From NCBI GenBank assembly GCA_025353105.1, contig JANXRG010000094.1, positions 1-64,000 of the forward strand: a DNA stretch of 64,000 bases. Reading direction: 5' to 3'. The position numbers were made by a program, and so were the translations under genes. Positions 1 through 8,662 of the stretch are shown here, piece by piece (within the stretch, counting starts at the first letter, position 1; each line of letters begins with the position of its first letter). Source of the DNA: Verrucomicrobiota bacterium. GTDB lineage: Bacteria; Verrucomicrobiota; Verrucomicrobiia; Chthoniobacterales; SZAS-18. Below the pieces are notes generated by a model. It saw only the letters and a program-made list of their open reading frames with translations, did not search any database and was not told where the DNA came from.

Positions 1-66
1 CCGTACCGGGTGAAAATGGTCGCTGATGTTTTGCACACCGTGCTGAAGTCGGCCGGGAAGACTTGA
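1..66 (+). CDS. 3' end of an unidentified gene
   Basis: Frame 1 is open from the window edge to a TGA at 64-66 and reads PYRVKMVADVLHTVLKSAGKT. The composition is protein-like (amphipathic, ending in a Lys-rich tail), but 21 residues are too few to recognise a family. It would be the last part of a gene lying mostly outside the window. It could also be chance, because no start or upstream context is visible. Confidence 0.4.
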   Translation, partial: PYRVKMVADVLHTVLKSAGKT

Positions 67-189
67 TCGGGCATCTCGGGATCCGGATCTACGAGTCTCA
101 GCGGGCCTTCACTTTCGCGCCCTTGCGTCTGTTTGACTTCAGCGTTGCGAAATCAATCCGTGGACGAAGTGTCCGGGTCGGTTCACGGC

Positions 190-828
190 TCACCTCCCCA
201 CCGCGAGTCCAACCACCTCTGGAAGCTGACGCAAATCCGGTGCGACGACAATCGGCGTCGGTGCGCCCGCCGGAACCGCCGCGCCCGCACGATTGGCCCA
301 ATAGACCGGCATCCCGACCGCGCCCGCTCCAGGCACATCGTGCGGCGAACCCGCGACGAAAAGCACGCGGCTCGGTGGCAACCCCAGCGCGTCCGAAGCG
401 GCCCGATAGGCTTCCGGCGCAGTCTTGTAGTGACCAGATCGTTCCGCGCTCATGATTAATTCAAAGTTGCCGGTCGTTGTCGCCGCCGCGATCTCAGCGA
501 GACGCTGGGAGCAATTCGTGACGATCGCGAGGCGCCGTCCGTGCAGGCACTGCAGTATTCCGGCTGCGTCCGGCCATGGTCGCAGATCAGACCAGCGCCC
601 CAGCAATTCGTCCGCCTTTTGACGGGCAATTCCAACATCGACGGCGGACTCGTGCACGATGTCGTCGTAGGGACGGTATGCGCCGGCGCTAGTGACCCGG
701 GTCAGCGACGCCATTCGCCACGCGCGTCCCCGATCTGCGTCACCCGCGACCGCGATCCAAAGCGACCAGCTATCGATCAGCGCGGTCAAGAGATCGAACG
801 CAATCGCATCGAATGGGGACGTTTTCAT
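190..828 (-). CDS. HAD-superfamily hydrolase, haloacid dehalogenase type II-like
   Basis: A 212-residue cytoplasmic protein with the layout of L-2-haloacid dehalogenases and related HAD phosphatases. Motif I is FDLLTAL with the nucleophile Asp12 kept. The usual FDAYGTL is altered, so the Gly-Thr pair is displaced. Motif II is in IVTNCS near residue 105. The motif III Lys is in HYKTAPEAY, and motif IV is AGSPHDVPGA in place of the usual SSNxxDxxGA. The length fits the family (about 220). The first ATG (828) opens directly onto the first beta strand, so this start is taken. Substrate cannot be read from sequence; dehalogenase or small-molecule phosphatase are both possible. The gene stands alone, with a 500-bp gap upstream. 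Confidence 0.8.
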   Translation of the reverse strand: MKTSPFDAIAFDLLTALIDSWSLWIAVAGDADRGRAWRMASLTRVTSAGAYRPYDDIVHESAVDVGIARQKADELLGRWSDLRPWPDAAGILQCLHGRRLAIVTNCSQRLAEIAAATTTGNFELIMSAERSGHYKTAPEAYRAASDALGLPPSRVLFVAGSPHDVPGAGAVGMPVYWANRAGAAVPAGAPTPIVVAPDLRQLPEVVGLAVGR

Positions 829-1347
829 CTTTCATTCCGAGGCTTCGACGTTGACGGGCTTCCGGTGAAAACGTCCCGTGCGCGAAACCTATTAGCAAGA
901 CAATCCGCCGGGCGAGGGACTCGCCGCGGGCGGTTCTGTGCGAAAGGCATGCTACGACGGACCTGCTGCAAATGACCCATGCCTTTGTGAATTTGTCCTC
1001 CCAAAATGGATTCGTTTTGTCCGTAGGGCGGTCGTTAGTCGTCTCGCTCAATGGTGACTTTCCGGGAAATGTCCTGGAGCCAGGCTGGCCGCTATGTCCG
1101 AGATCGAAATCAAAGCCCTGAGCGCCTCGCCGAAGATCTGCGAGATGCTGTGCGAGATCCTTCCGGGTTGGATGAGAAGCGGGGGTTCATCCGAGGCTAA
1201 GCCAGCATTTTTGGCGTAGCGATGACCGCGTGATAAACGGCGGACTCGATCCTGGTTCGGCATTGCGAATCCCGCGCGCGATCGCGAAGATTGCCCCATG
1301 ATTCGCGCGTTTCCAACGCGGACTCACCCAACCCACGACCTCCGCCG
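829..1347. other. intergenic gap without a recognisable gene
   Basis: About 520 bp between the divergent HAD hydrolase and metallophosphoesterase genes. Several short reading frames cross it on both strands, but none has a recognisable domain, a ribosome-binding site or a sensible start. The promoters of both neighbours must lie here. I see no clear -35/-10 pair, RNA gene or large repeat. Confidence 0.5.
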
Positions 1348-2088
1348 GTGATTCTCGCCCTCCTGTCTGACATCCACGGAAACCTTGAGGCCCTCAACGC
1401 CTGCCTCAAGCATGCGCGTAATGCGGGGGCGAAGCGATTCGCCTTTCTCGGCGATTTGGTGGGCTACGGCGCGGACCCGGCGGCCGTCGTGGAAATCATG
1501 ATGCACCAGGCGGCGGAGGGAGCAATCGTGCTGCGCGGCAATCATGACGACGCCGTCGCCAACCCCGCCTCGTACATGAACGACTCCGCCAAGGACGCGA
1601 TCGACTGGGCGCGGCAGGCGTTGTCGGAAAAGGAAAGAGTCTTCCTGGCCCGACTCCCACTGATCGCAAAGGAGGATTCAGCTTTCTTCGTGCACGCATC
1701 GGCGAACGCGCCGGAACGGTGGAACTATGTCGACTCCCCGGCCGCCGCACGGACTTGCGCCGAGGCGTCCGGCTGCCCGTACACGTTCTGCGGCCACGTG
1801 CACCACCAGATGCTTTACTTCCAGAGGCGCGAAGGCGCGATGTCGGCTTTTCGACCCGTGCCCGGGAGCGCCATCCCGATGCGGGGCCACCGGCGCTGGG
1901 TCGCCGTCGTGGGCTCGGTGGGACAACCACGCGACCGAACACCCGCTGCCGCCTACGCGCTTTTCGATCTCTCCCGCGGCGAGATCACCTTTCACCGCGT
2001 ACCCTACGATCAGCTGGCCGCAGCACAGAAGATTCGGGCGGCCGGTCTTCCGGCCTCGCTGGCGCGCCGGGTTGAGCTTGGAATCTAG
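1348..2088 (+). CDS. Metallophosphoesterase, YfcE/MJ0936-like
   Basis: A calcineurin-like phosphoesterase of about 246 residues. The full binuclear-metal motif set is visible in order: SDIHGN (DxH), GDLVGYG (GDxxxxG), GNHDD (GNHD), a VHAS histidine and GHVHHQ (GHxH). A GTG at 1348 places the first catalytic strand (VILALLSDIHGN) right at the N-terminus as is usual. The longer frame from a TTG at 1291 would add 19 Pro-rich residues and is less likely. Members hydrolyse phosphomonoesters or phosphodiesters, and substrates are usually unknown. The kinase gene follows after 23 bp on the same strand, so co-transcription is likely. A link to protein dephosphorylation is possible but not shown. Confidence 0.85.
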   Translation: MILALLSDIHGNLEALNACLKHARNAGAKRFAFLGDLVGYGADPAAVVEIMMHQAAEGAIVLRGNHDDAVANPASYMNDSAKDAIDWARQALSEKERVFLARLPLIAKEDSAFFVHASANAPERWNYVDSPAAARTCAEASGCPYTFCGHVHHQMLYFQRREGAMSAFRPVPGSAIPMRGHRRWVAVVGSVGQPRDRTPAAAYALFDLSRGEITFHRVPYDQLAAAQKIRAAGLPASLARRVELGI

Positions 2089-2111
2089 GTGCGGCCGATC
2101 CGGCAAACGAC

Positions 2112-3563
2112 ATGACCGAACGAATCGTCCCCGGGGCCAACATTGATGGGTTTGCGATCGGCGAGCGCGTTCACTCGGGCGCGATGGGCGATTTGTATCG
2201 CGTCACGCATCCGGAGCACGCGCAGCCGCTCGTGATGAAGGCGCCCCGCTTTCGGACGGGAGATTCGATCGAGAACCTGCTCGGCTTCGAGACCGAAAGT
2301 GTGATTCTGCCGCAACTGTCGGGCCCGCATGTGCCGCGGCTGATCGCGGCGGGCGACCTCACGCGCACGCCGTATCTCGTCCTGGAACTCATCGCCGGAG
2401 AAAACCTCGAGACCCGCATGCGGCGCGGGCAGCTTCCCGCGCCGGAGGTGGCGGGAATCGGTGCCTCGATCGCCGACGCGTTGCACGGCATTCATGGGCA
2501 GGGCGTCATTCACCTCGACCTCAAGCCCGACAACATCATGGATCGGCCGGACGGGTCGGTCACCCTGATCGACTTCGGTCTGGCGCATCACGCGCGTTTC
2601 CCGGATCTGCTTGCCGAGGAAAAACGCTACGCCGCCGGCTCAGCGCCGTACGTGTCGCCCGAGCAGGTCGAAGGCACCCGCCATGATCCGCGCAGCGACC
2701 TGTTCACGCTGGGCGTGGTGCTTTACGAAATGGCCACCGCCGAATTACCCTTTGGCATTCCGACGACGATGGCCGGCCTGCGCGACCGCTTGTGGGTCGA
2801 CCCGAAGCCGCCGCGCGCGCGGGTGCCGGCGATCCCGCCCTGGCTGCAGGAAATCATCCTGCGCTGCCTCGAAATCAATGTCGACGCGCGCTACCAAACC
2901 GCTGCGCACGTCGCCTTCGACTTGCGGCATCCAGACCAGGTCGCGCTCACGAGCCGGGCCCAAAAATCGCAACAGGCGGGAGTCTTCGCCCAAGTCGGCC
3001 GCTGGTGGCGCGCCCGGGAGCGCGACCCCGGCCGGGGCGCGCGGGTCGCGCCCGCGCTGAGCGCGACACCCGTTATCGTCGTCGCCATCGACACCGTGCA
3101 TCCGGACGACGAACGCCATGCCGCAATCCGGCGCGCGACGGAGCAGGTGCTTTCTGTCTCCGCAGAATTTAGATTGGTCTGCGTTTCCGTCCTTGGGGTG
3201 TTTGGAAAATCAGCCGACGCCGCTCCGGCGAACGCGGATTCGGATCTGCATCTTGAGCATTTGGTCCGTCTGCGGCACTGGGCGGATCCGCTCAAGCTCC
3301 CGACGCATCGTCTGTCCCTGCATGTGCTGGAATCGCTGAGCCCGTCTGCCGCGCTGCTCGAATTCGCGCGTCGCAATCACGCCGACCTCATCGTCCTCGG
3401 GGCGCCCGGTGCCGCCCAGCGCGGGATGGCCTGGTGGCGATCCGTCGCGTCGACCGTGGCGGCGCACGCGCCCTGCAGCGTGCACCTCGTGCGCGTCCCC
3501 GAGCGACGCACCCCCGGCCCAACGGATGACGCATTTATTTCCCTCGACGATCTCCCGCAGTAG
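2112..3563 (+). CDS. Ser/Thr protein kinase fused to a universal stress protein domain
   Basis: 483 residues with two domains. Residues about 12-270 are a Hanks-type kinase: the ATP-anchoring Lys43 in VMKAP, the catalytic loop HLDLKPDN at 134-141, DFG at 154-156 and APYVSPEQ in the activation segment. The Arg of the usual HRD is Leu here, so this is a non-RD kinase, and activation-loop phosphorylation may not control it in the usual way. Residues about 320-470 form a UspA fold. Its nucleotide motif reads GAPG, nine residues, then RS, so the third Gly of G-x2-G-x9-G-S/T is replaced by Arg and ATP binding there is doubtful. No membrane segment is seen, so the protein should be cytosolic. It probably forms an operon with the phosphoesterase upstream. 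Substrates are unknown. Confidence 0.85.
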   Translation: MTERIVPGANIDGFAIGERVHSGAMGDLYRVTHPEHAQPLVMKAPRFRTGDSIENLLGFETESVILPQLSGPHVPRLIAAGDLTRTPYLVLELIAGENLETRMRRGQLPAPEVAGIGASIADALHGIHGQGVIHLDLKPDNIMDRPDGSVTLIDFGLAHHARFPDLLAEEKRYAAGSAPYVSPEQVEGTRHDPRSDLFTLGVVLYEMATAELPFGIPTTMAGLRDRLWVDPKPPRARVPAIPPWLQEIILRCLEINVDARYQTAAHVAFDLRHPDQVALTSRAQKSQQAGVFAQVGRWWRARERDPGRGARVAPALSATPVIVVAIDTVHPDDERHAAIRRATEQVLSVSAEFRLVCVSVLGVFGKSADAAPANADSDLHLEHLVRLRHWADPLKLPTHRLSLHVLESLSPSAALLEFARRNHADLIVLGAPGAAQRGMAWWRSVASTVAAHAPCSVHLVRVPERRTPGPTDDAFISLDDLPQ

Positions 3564-3606
3564 CCTTCCGGTCCGCTTCGCTGCCCAGACAAATCGAATT
3601 CACCCC

Positions 3607-4056
3607 ATGCAAACCATCGACTTTTTGCTTCGCCGTCTTTTCGTTTCGTTTTGCGCCGTTGTGTTGCCCGTTGTCGCTGTCCCTTCGCACGCCGCCGAGG
3701 GGCAGGAGACGGTGGCCGAGGGATTTCAATTTGAAATGCGCGACCTCGCGGTGGCGCACCAAGGCGGCAACAGCTTGAACCTGAAGGTCAGCTATCAATA
3801 CAAACTCAGGTTGAAGGCTGACGAGTATCCGGACTTCACATTACTCAACCGGGCGTGCGAGGAGTTCTTCGCGGGCTATCCGAACCAGACGGATTTTTGG
3901 GAAATTCTGAATCTGAAACTCACCGGCGCGCTGCTGGAAAAATTCCCTGCCCTCGCGTCGATCACGATCGAAATCCGCGTTGCGCCCACGCCTCGCATTC
4001 CGTTCCCGCGTGCGAGCACCGTCACGCGAACGCGTGGCCAGGACGCAGAGCGATAA
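3607..4056 (+). CDS. Secreted protein with a tunnelling-fold (FolB-like) sequence pattern
   Basis: A 149-residue protein starting at the ATG at 3607. A signal peptide is clear: Arg-Arg, then a hydrophobic stretch, with cleavage near HA-AE at about residue 30. The mature part has the rhythm of dihydroneopterin-aldolase/pterin tunnelling-fold proteins: a leading beta strand (NLKVSYQYKL), YPDFTLLNRACEEFF, a helix ending LLEKFPALASITIEI, then VAPTPRIPFPRASTVT, which resembles the C-terminal strand of FolB. FolB is cytosolic, so a signal peptide on this fold would be unusual. The assignment is by pattern only and a different secreted alpha/beta protein is possible. The frame could extend upstream to 3409, but that part overlaps the kinase gene and is not credible. 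Confidence 0.45.
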   Translation: MQTIDFLLRRLFVSFCAVVLPVVAVPSHAAEGQETVAEGFQFEMRDLAVAHQGGNSLNLKVSYQYKLRLKADEYPDFTLLNRACEEFFAGYPNQTDFWEILNLKLTGALLEKFPALASITIEIRVAPTPRIPFPRASTVTRTRGQDAER

Positions 4057-4222
4057 CGGGCCTTGGGTCTGCCGAAGAGGATCCGATGCCCTGGCGCCAG
4101 GCGAAGGCGATACCGTCGGCTCCGTCGCGGCCGGGCGAGAATCTTCCGGCGGAAGCCCGGACGGGCCGCGCGAATGTGTCATCCGTTTTACAGAACCGGC
4201 CAGCCGCCTAGCGTTCCCGTCG

Positions 4223-5812
4223 ATGAGTGATCCAGCCATGCCCAATCCCGACGAATTGCAGCGCAAGCTTTCCGAGTTCATGCGCACGCAATTCGGCGAA
4301 CGCGTGAACGTTCAGACCGCCTTTGTGCCCACCGCGCCGGCCGATGCCGGTAGCGACGAGCCGCCGGCGGCAGATCCGGCGGAACCCGACGGATTCGAAT
4401 TCCATTATCGACCGCGCGATATCAAGGCGCATCTCGACCGCTTCGTGATCCGGCAGGACGAGGCAAAGAAGGTGCTCTCGGTCGCGATCTGCGATCATTA
4501 CAATCACGTGAACCACGTTCGCTCGCTCGCGAAGGAGGATGAAAAGAAGGCCGCGACGCTCGATTACTCCAAACAGAACGTGATCCTCCTCGGCCCAACT
4601 GGGGTCGGCAAAACCTACCTCGTGAAGCATGTGGCGGACCTGATCGGCGTGCCCTTCGTGAAGGCGGACGCGACAAAGTTCAGCGAGACCGGTTACGTCG
4701 GTGGGGACGTGGAAGATCTGGTGCGTGACCTCGTCAAGCGAGCCGACGGCGACGCGGAAATCGCGCAGTACGGCATCGTGTACATTGATGAAATCGACAA
4801 GATCGCGTCCGTGACAAATCTGGCGGGCGGTCGTGACGTCTCGGGTCGCGGCGTGCAGACTACGCTGCTCAAATTGATGGAGGAGACCGACGTGCCGGTG
4901 CGCAGTCCAATGGACATCCAGGCGCAGATTCAGGCGGCGATGGAAATGCAGCGTGGGGGCAGCGGCAAGCCGAAGCGCGAGACGATCAACACCCGCCACA
5001 TCCTTTTCATCGTCAGCGGCGCGTTTGGCGGACTGAAGGAACGCGTCGCGCGCCGGCTGCGGCAGAGCGCGATGGGCTTCGGGGCGGCGCAACAAACGCG
5101 CGAATACACCGACGCCGAAATTTTCGACGAGGTCACGACGAAAGATTTCATCGATTACGGCTTCGAGCCGGAATTCATCGGGCGCCTGCCGGTGCGCGTC
5201 TTTTGCGAGCCGCTCACGGCAGACGATTTGTTCGAGATTTTACAGCGTTCGGAGGGCAGCATCCTGCGTCAGTACGAGCGCGCGTTTGCGGCGTATGGGA
5301 TCGCGGCGTCCTTTCCGGAGGACGGGATGCGGGTGCTCGCGGATCGCGCAGGGACAGAGGGCACGGGCGCACGCGGGCTATTTACAGTCTGCGAGCGACT
5401 GCTGCGTGATTTCCAGTTCGAGCTTCCGGGCTCGGGGGCAGACGGACTCGTGGTCGACGCCGCACTCATTTTGAATCCCGCGGTCGCGCTGACGAAGCTC
5501 CTCGCCGGGGGCCAGACAAAGCTCGACGAGCAGCTGGCGAAAGAGGCGGATCATTTTGCCGCGGATTTCACCGAGCAACACGGGGTGGTGTTTCGTTTCG
5601 AGCCGGAAGCGAGGGTGGCGCTGGTGGCGAGGGCCCGGAGCGAGAACGCCAGCATGCGCGTGCTCTGCGAACGAATCTTCAAGGATTACCAATTCGGGCT
5701 CACGTTGATTCAAAAGAACACGAACCGCGCCGAATTCGTTCTGCCCGCCTCGGCGGTCGAGAACCCCGATAAATTCCTCAGCGATCTCGTCGTGGAGTCG
5801 TATCGGACCTAG
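4223..5812 (+). CDS. ClpX-like AAA+ ATPase without zinc-binding domain
   Basis: About 529 residues (ATG at 4223; an alternative ATG lies at 4238). The AAA+ core matches ClpX: Walker A GPTGVGKT 124-131, pore loop GYVGGDVE, Walker B YIDEID 187-192 and a large insertion before the sensor regions. The IGF loop that docks ClpP appears as MGF at 284-286 (AMGFGA). The N-terminal Cys4 zinc domain of classical ClpX is absent and replaced by an Ala/Pro-rich leader. The C-terminal small domain appears twice: a segment ending LLRDFQFELPG near residue 400 resembles a second ending IFKDYQFGLTL near 500. It could unfold substrates for ClpP or act alone. No clpP lies nearby. Confidence 0.85.
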   Translation: MSDPAMPNPDELQRKLSEFMRTQFGERVNVQTAFVPTAPADAGSDEPPAADPAEPDGFEFHYRPRDIKAHLDRFVIRQDEAKKVLSVAICDHYNHVNHVRSLAKEDEKKAATLDYSKQNVILLGPTGVGKTYLVKHVADLIGVPFVKADATKFSETGYVGGDVEDLVRDLVKRADGDAEIAQYGIVYIDEIDKIASVTNLAGGRDVSGRGVQTTLLKLMEETDVPVRSPMDIQAQIQAAMEMQRGGSGKPKRETINTRHILFIVSGAFGGLKERVARRLRQSAMGFGAAQQTREYTDAEIFDEVTTKDFIDYGFEPEFIGRLPVRVFCEPLTADDLFEILQRSEGSILRQYERAFAAYGIAASFPEDGMRVLADRAGTEGTGARGLFTVCERLLRDFQFELPGSGADGLVVDAALILNPAVALTKLLAGGQTKLDEQLAKEADHFAADFTEQHGVVFRFEPEARVALVARARSENASMRVLCERIFKDYQFGLTLIQKNTNRAEFVLPASAVENPDKFLSDLVVESYRT

Positions 5813-5890
5813 GCGCTGTCGAAGCGGGTGAAGTTCGGGCTGGTGCGGAACGGAGTCTTGAGCTTTTCTGCGGATTTCCCCCGCGCACCC

Positions 5891-6163
5891 ATGAGCCTTG
5901 CCCACTTCAATTCCATCATTCGCCAGCATCTTGCCTCGATCGAAATGGCCGGGGTCCTGATGCGCATCTTCAGCTTCAGCTTAGTGAGTTGGCTTGGGCC
6001 GGCGAGCCCGTTTCTCTTCGTCTGGATCTTCAACACGATCGATGCCGTGATGCTGTCGTGGTGCGCCGCGTTGAAAAGAGATCGCGCCTACACTGTGCTA
6101 AATGTTTTCTGGATCCTGGTCGGTCTGGTCGGGATTTTACGGGCGGGTCGCTTTGTGCACTAA
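5891..6163 (+). CDS. Small membrane protein, two or three predicted helices
   Basis: A 90-residue protein from the ATG at 5891. Hydrophobic stretches MRIFSFSLVSWLGP, FLFVWIFNTIDAVML and VLNVFWILVGLVGILR indicate two or three membrane spans, with positive residues (KRDR) in between. An upstream GTG at 5828 would add 21 residues that break the pattern, so the ATG is preferred. The family was not recognised. The 3' end overlaps the convergent pabB gene by 27 bp, which is unusual spacing but consistent with compact packing. Confidence 0.55.
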   Translation: MSLAHFNSIIRQHLASIEMAGVLMRIFSFSLVSWLGPASPFLFVWIFNTIDAVMLSWCAALKRDRAYTVLNVFWILVGLVGILRAGRFVH

Positions 6164-7309
6164 CTCCATCGCAGCCGACTCGAGGTAACACGACACTGCG
6201 CTTCGGATGCCGGTGCCCTTTTGCATGGTCTCGTCGAATTCGCGGGCTGGATCAGAATCCGCCGTGATGCCGGAGCCGACATGGTAATGCAGTTCGCGGC
6301 CGTCGCGCACCAGCGTGCGAATCGCGATGCTGAACGCCGCGTCGCCGTTGAATGCGAAGTAGCCGATCGCGCCGGTGTAGAGGCCGCGCGGGCATGGTTC
6401 CAAGCGCTCGATTGTTTCCATCGCCGTTTTCTTCGGCGCGCCGGTGATCGACCCGCCGGGAAAGCACGCGCGCAGTGCCTGCAGCGGCGTGACCTCGCGG
6501 CGCAGCCGGCCGCTCACCGTCGACACCAGATGATGAACCTGTGCGAATTTCTCCGGGCGCAGCAAATCGGGTACGGTCACACTTCCGAATTCGCAAACGC
6601 GCCCGAGATCGTTTCGCTCGAGATCGGTGATCATGATCAGTTCGGCGATCTCCTTTGGGTCCGTGATCAGCTCGTAAGCGAGCCGGCCGTCGCGTTGCGG
6701 ATCCCGGTCGCGCGGCCGCGTGCCTTTGATCGGCCTCGTGAGGATCTCGCGTCCCTCGATCCGCAGGAATAGTTCCGGGGATGCGGACAGGATTTGCCGC
6801 GTTCCCGTGTCGAGGAAGGCGCCGCCGGGCGCCGGGCTGCGAGCGAGCAGATGCTCGAAGAGCGCGTACGGATTGCCCTCGAAATCAGCGGCGAAACGCT
6901 GCGTGATGTTCACCTGGTAAACCTCTCCGGCCGCGATGCCATCATGGACGGCGCGGACGGCCAATTCGTAATCATCGCGCGTCATTCCTGCGCGCCACGC
7001 GCCGATGCGGGTGGGCGCTTCGTGCTCGTGCGAGCGGCGGGTCCAGCGCGCGGTCGGGATGCCCATGGGTTCGGCGTGCAGCTCGGGAAAGATGCCAAAC
7101 CAGAATGAACCGTCGTATTCGAAGTAGCCGACGGCCGCGCCGCACGGGTGGGGTGACGCGTCGGCGCGCTCCGCCCGATGGCGATCCAAGCCGCGCTCAA
7201 GCCGGTCCCAATCGTCGGGCCCACCTTCGATGACTTCGATCGGCTCTTCGCCCTGGTACATCCAGCCGGGAGCGACCCAGGAGTTGAGGGAGACAAACGG
7301 CGAGGGCAT
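6137..7309 (-). CDS. pabB: Aminodeoxychorismate synthase component I
   Basis: 390 residues of the chorismate-binding family. The enzyme turns chorismate plus ammonia (from PabA) into 4-amino-4-deoxychorismate for folate synthesis. The PabB-specific PIKGTRPR is present with Lys195, the residue that forms the covalent intermediate; anthranilate synthase has PIAGTR instead. Also visible are DLERNDLGRVC, HHLVSTVSGRL, CFPGGSITGAPK and the C-terminal YHVGSGITADSDP. The N-terminal tryptophan-binding-like part is short, so the protein is shorter than E. coli PabB (about 450) but typical of compact PabB-like proteins. No pabA or pabC is adjacent. It is convergent with the small membrane protein gene. 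Confidence 0.92.
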   Translation of the reverse strand: MPSPFVSLNSWVAPGWMYQGEEPIEVIEGGPDDWDRLERGLDRHRAERADASPHPCGAAVGYFEYDGSFWFGIFPELHAEPMGIPTARWTRRSHEHEAPTRIGAWRAGMTRDDYELAVRAVHDGIAAGEVYQVNITQRFAADFEGNPYALFEHLLARSPAPGGAFLDTGTRQILSASPELFLRIEGREILTRPIKGTRPRDRDPQRDGRLAYELITDPKEIAELIMITDLERNDLGRVCEFGSVTVPDLLRPEKFAQVHHLVSTVSGRLRREVTPLQALRACFPGGSITGAPKKTAMETIERLEPCPRGLYTGAIGYFAFNGDAAFSIAIRTLVRDGRELHYHVGSGITADSDPAREFDETMQKGTGIRSAVSCYLESAAMELVHKATRP

Positions 7310-7581
7310 GGCAGGGAGCCGGGAGATTCACGCAAAGCCCGAGTAAAGGCAAAGGTGGAACGCGATTGCCGAGTGCGTCGGCAGCTGGGTGGGGGCGACC
7401 ATTCTCGGTTGTCCCAAACTTTGCGGCTTGAGCGCGAGGGGCGGACGTCAGCTTCCATCGCCAGCGACGCGCCACTCGCGAAGCTTGGGTCCTTTCAGTG
7501 AAACATCCCTCCTCCCCTACTCAGTCGGACCAATCCACCTTTGCGCCGGCCGCAATCCGTGTTACCGAAACCCTCCCGCTC

Positions 7582-8478
7582 ATGAATACATCGGCCTCCG
7601 ACGAGAAAAACGTCCTCCACCTCGGCTTGCCCACTGGCAGTCTGCACGAGGCGACCCTGGCGCTTTTCGCGAAAGCGGGATTTGTGATCAGTGGCTCGAA
7701 ACGATCGTACAAACCATCCATCGACGACCCCGAGCTCCAGGTCCGGCTGCTTCGCGCGCAGGAGATCAGCCGCTATGTCGAGCAGGGCTTTCTCGATTGC
7801 GGCCTGACCGGCCGCGATTGGATCGAGGAGAATGGATCCGACGTGGAAGTCCTCTGTGATCTCCATTTCTCCAAGGCCACGTCCGCGCCCACGCGCTGGG
7901 TGCTGGCGGTGCCCGATCATTCGACCATCCGGACGCTCGACGATCTCTCGGGCAAGCGCATTGCCACCGAGGCGGTCGGCCTGACGAAGCGCTTTCTCGC
8001 TCGGCACGGCGTCGAGGCGCATGTCGAATTCAGCTGGGGTGCGACCGAAGTGAAGGTGCCAGATTTGGTCGATGCCATCGTGGACATCACCGAAACGGGG
8101 TCGTCCTTGCGAGCGAACAACCTGCGGATCGTGGCGACGCTGATGGAGAGCTATCCGCAGCTCATCGCGAGCCGGTCTTGCATGTTGGACGCGTGGAAGC
8201 GGGACAAGTTGCAGAGGCTGATAATTCTGCTCCAAGGAGCGATCGCGGCACGGGACAAGGTGGGTTTGAAGATGAATCTGGAGGAAAAGCAGTTGCAAAG
8301 CCTTCTCGCGACTCTACCGTCGCTCCGCCAACCGACCGTCTCTCCCCTTGCCACTCCGGGCTGGGTGGCCATTGAGACGGTCATTGACGAACGAATCGCC
8401 CGCGAAATCATCCCGACGCTGAAGCTCCTCGGAGCCGAAGGCATCATCGAATACCCCCTGAACAAGGTGGTTTATTGA
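7582..8478 (+). CDS. hisG: ATP phosphoribosyltransferase, long form
   Basis: 298 residues from the ATG at 7582; a GTG at 7498 would add 28 non-conserved residues. It catalyses the first step of histidine synthesis, ATP plus PRPP to phosphoribosyl-ATP. The N-terminal domains show [25 protein letters not shown] and the PRPP-loop-like [14 protein letters not shown]. The C-terminal 75 residues are the ACT-like regulatory domain found only in the long form, which works without HisZ and is feedback-inhibited by histidine. No other his gene is in the window. The small ribosomal protein gene follows after 37 bp. Confidence 0.93.
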   Translation: MNTSASDEKNVLHLGLPTGSLHEATLALFAKAGFVISGSKRSYKPSIDDPELQVRLLRAQEISRYVEQGFLDCGLTGRDWIEENGSDVEVLCDLHFSKATSAPTRWVLAVPDHSTIRTLDDLSGKRIATEAVGLTKRFLARHGVEAHVEFSWGATEVKVPDLVDAIVDITETGSSLRANNLRIVATLMESYPQLIASRSCMLDAWKRDKLQRLIILLQGAIAARDKVGLKMNLEEKQLQSLLATLPSLRQPTVSPLATPGWVAIETVIDERIAREIIPTLKLLGAEGIIEYPLNKVVY

Positions 8479-8515
8479 TTCGCCGGACACTGCCAGCTGC
8501 CGACTAAAGCTATTT

Positions 8516-8620
8516 ATGGGTTCCCTTAAGAAGAGACGCAAAGCGAAAATCTCGAAACACAAGCGCCGCAAGCGGATGAAGGAAAACCGCCACAAGAAGC
8601 GTTTGCGCTACAAGTCGTAG
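8516..8620 (+). CDS. AURKAIP1/COX24-type small ribosomal protein
   Basis: A 34-codon gene starting at ATG 8516 and ending at TAG 8618-8620. The product begins MGSLKKRRKAKISKHKRRK and ends RHKKRLRYKS, so nearly half of its residues are Lys or Arg. This matches the AURKAIP1/COX24 C-terminal domain of small ribosome-associated proteins known in Bacteroidota, Verrucomicrobiota and mitochondria. The KxxKHKRRKRMKxNRHKKR core is characteristic. It lies between hisG and the TPR gene, each gap under 45 bp. The gene is short enough to be missed by automatic gene finders. Confidence 0.85.
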   Translation: MGSLKKRRKAKISKHKRRKRMKENRHKKRLRYKS

Positions 8621-8662
8621 GGTCTAGGCTGCCGCATGTTCGGAGCGAGGGGAGCGGCGAAG

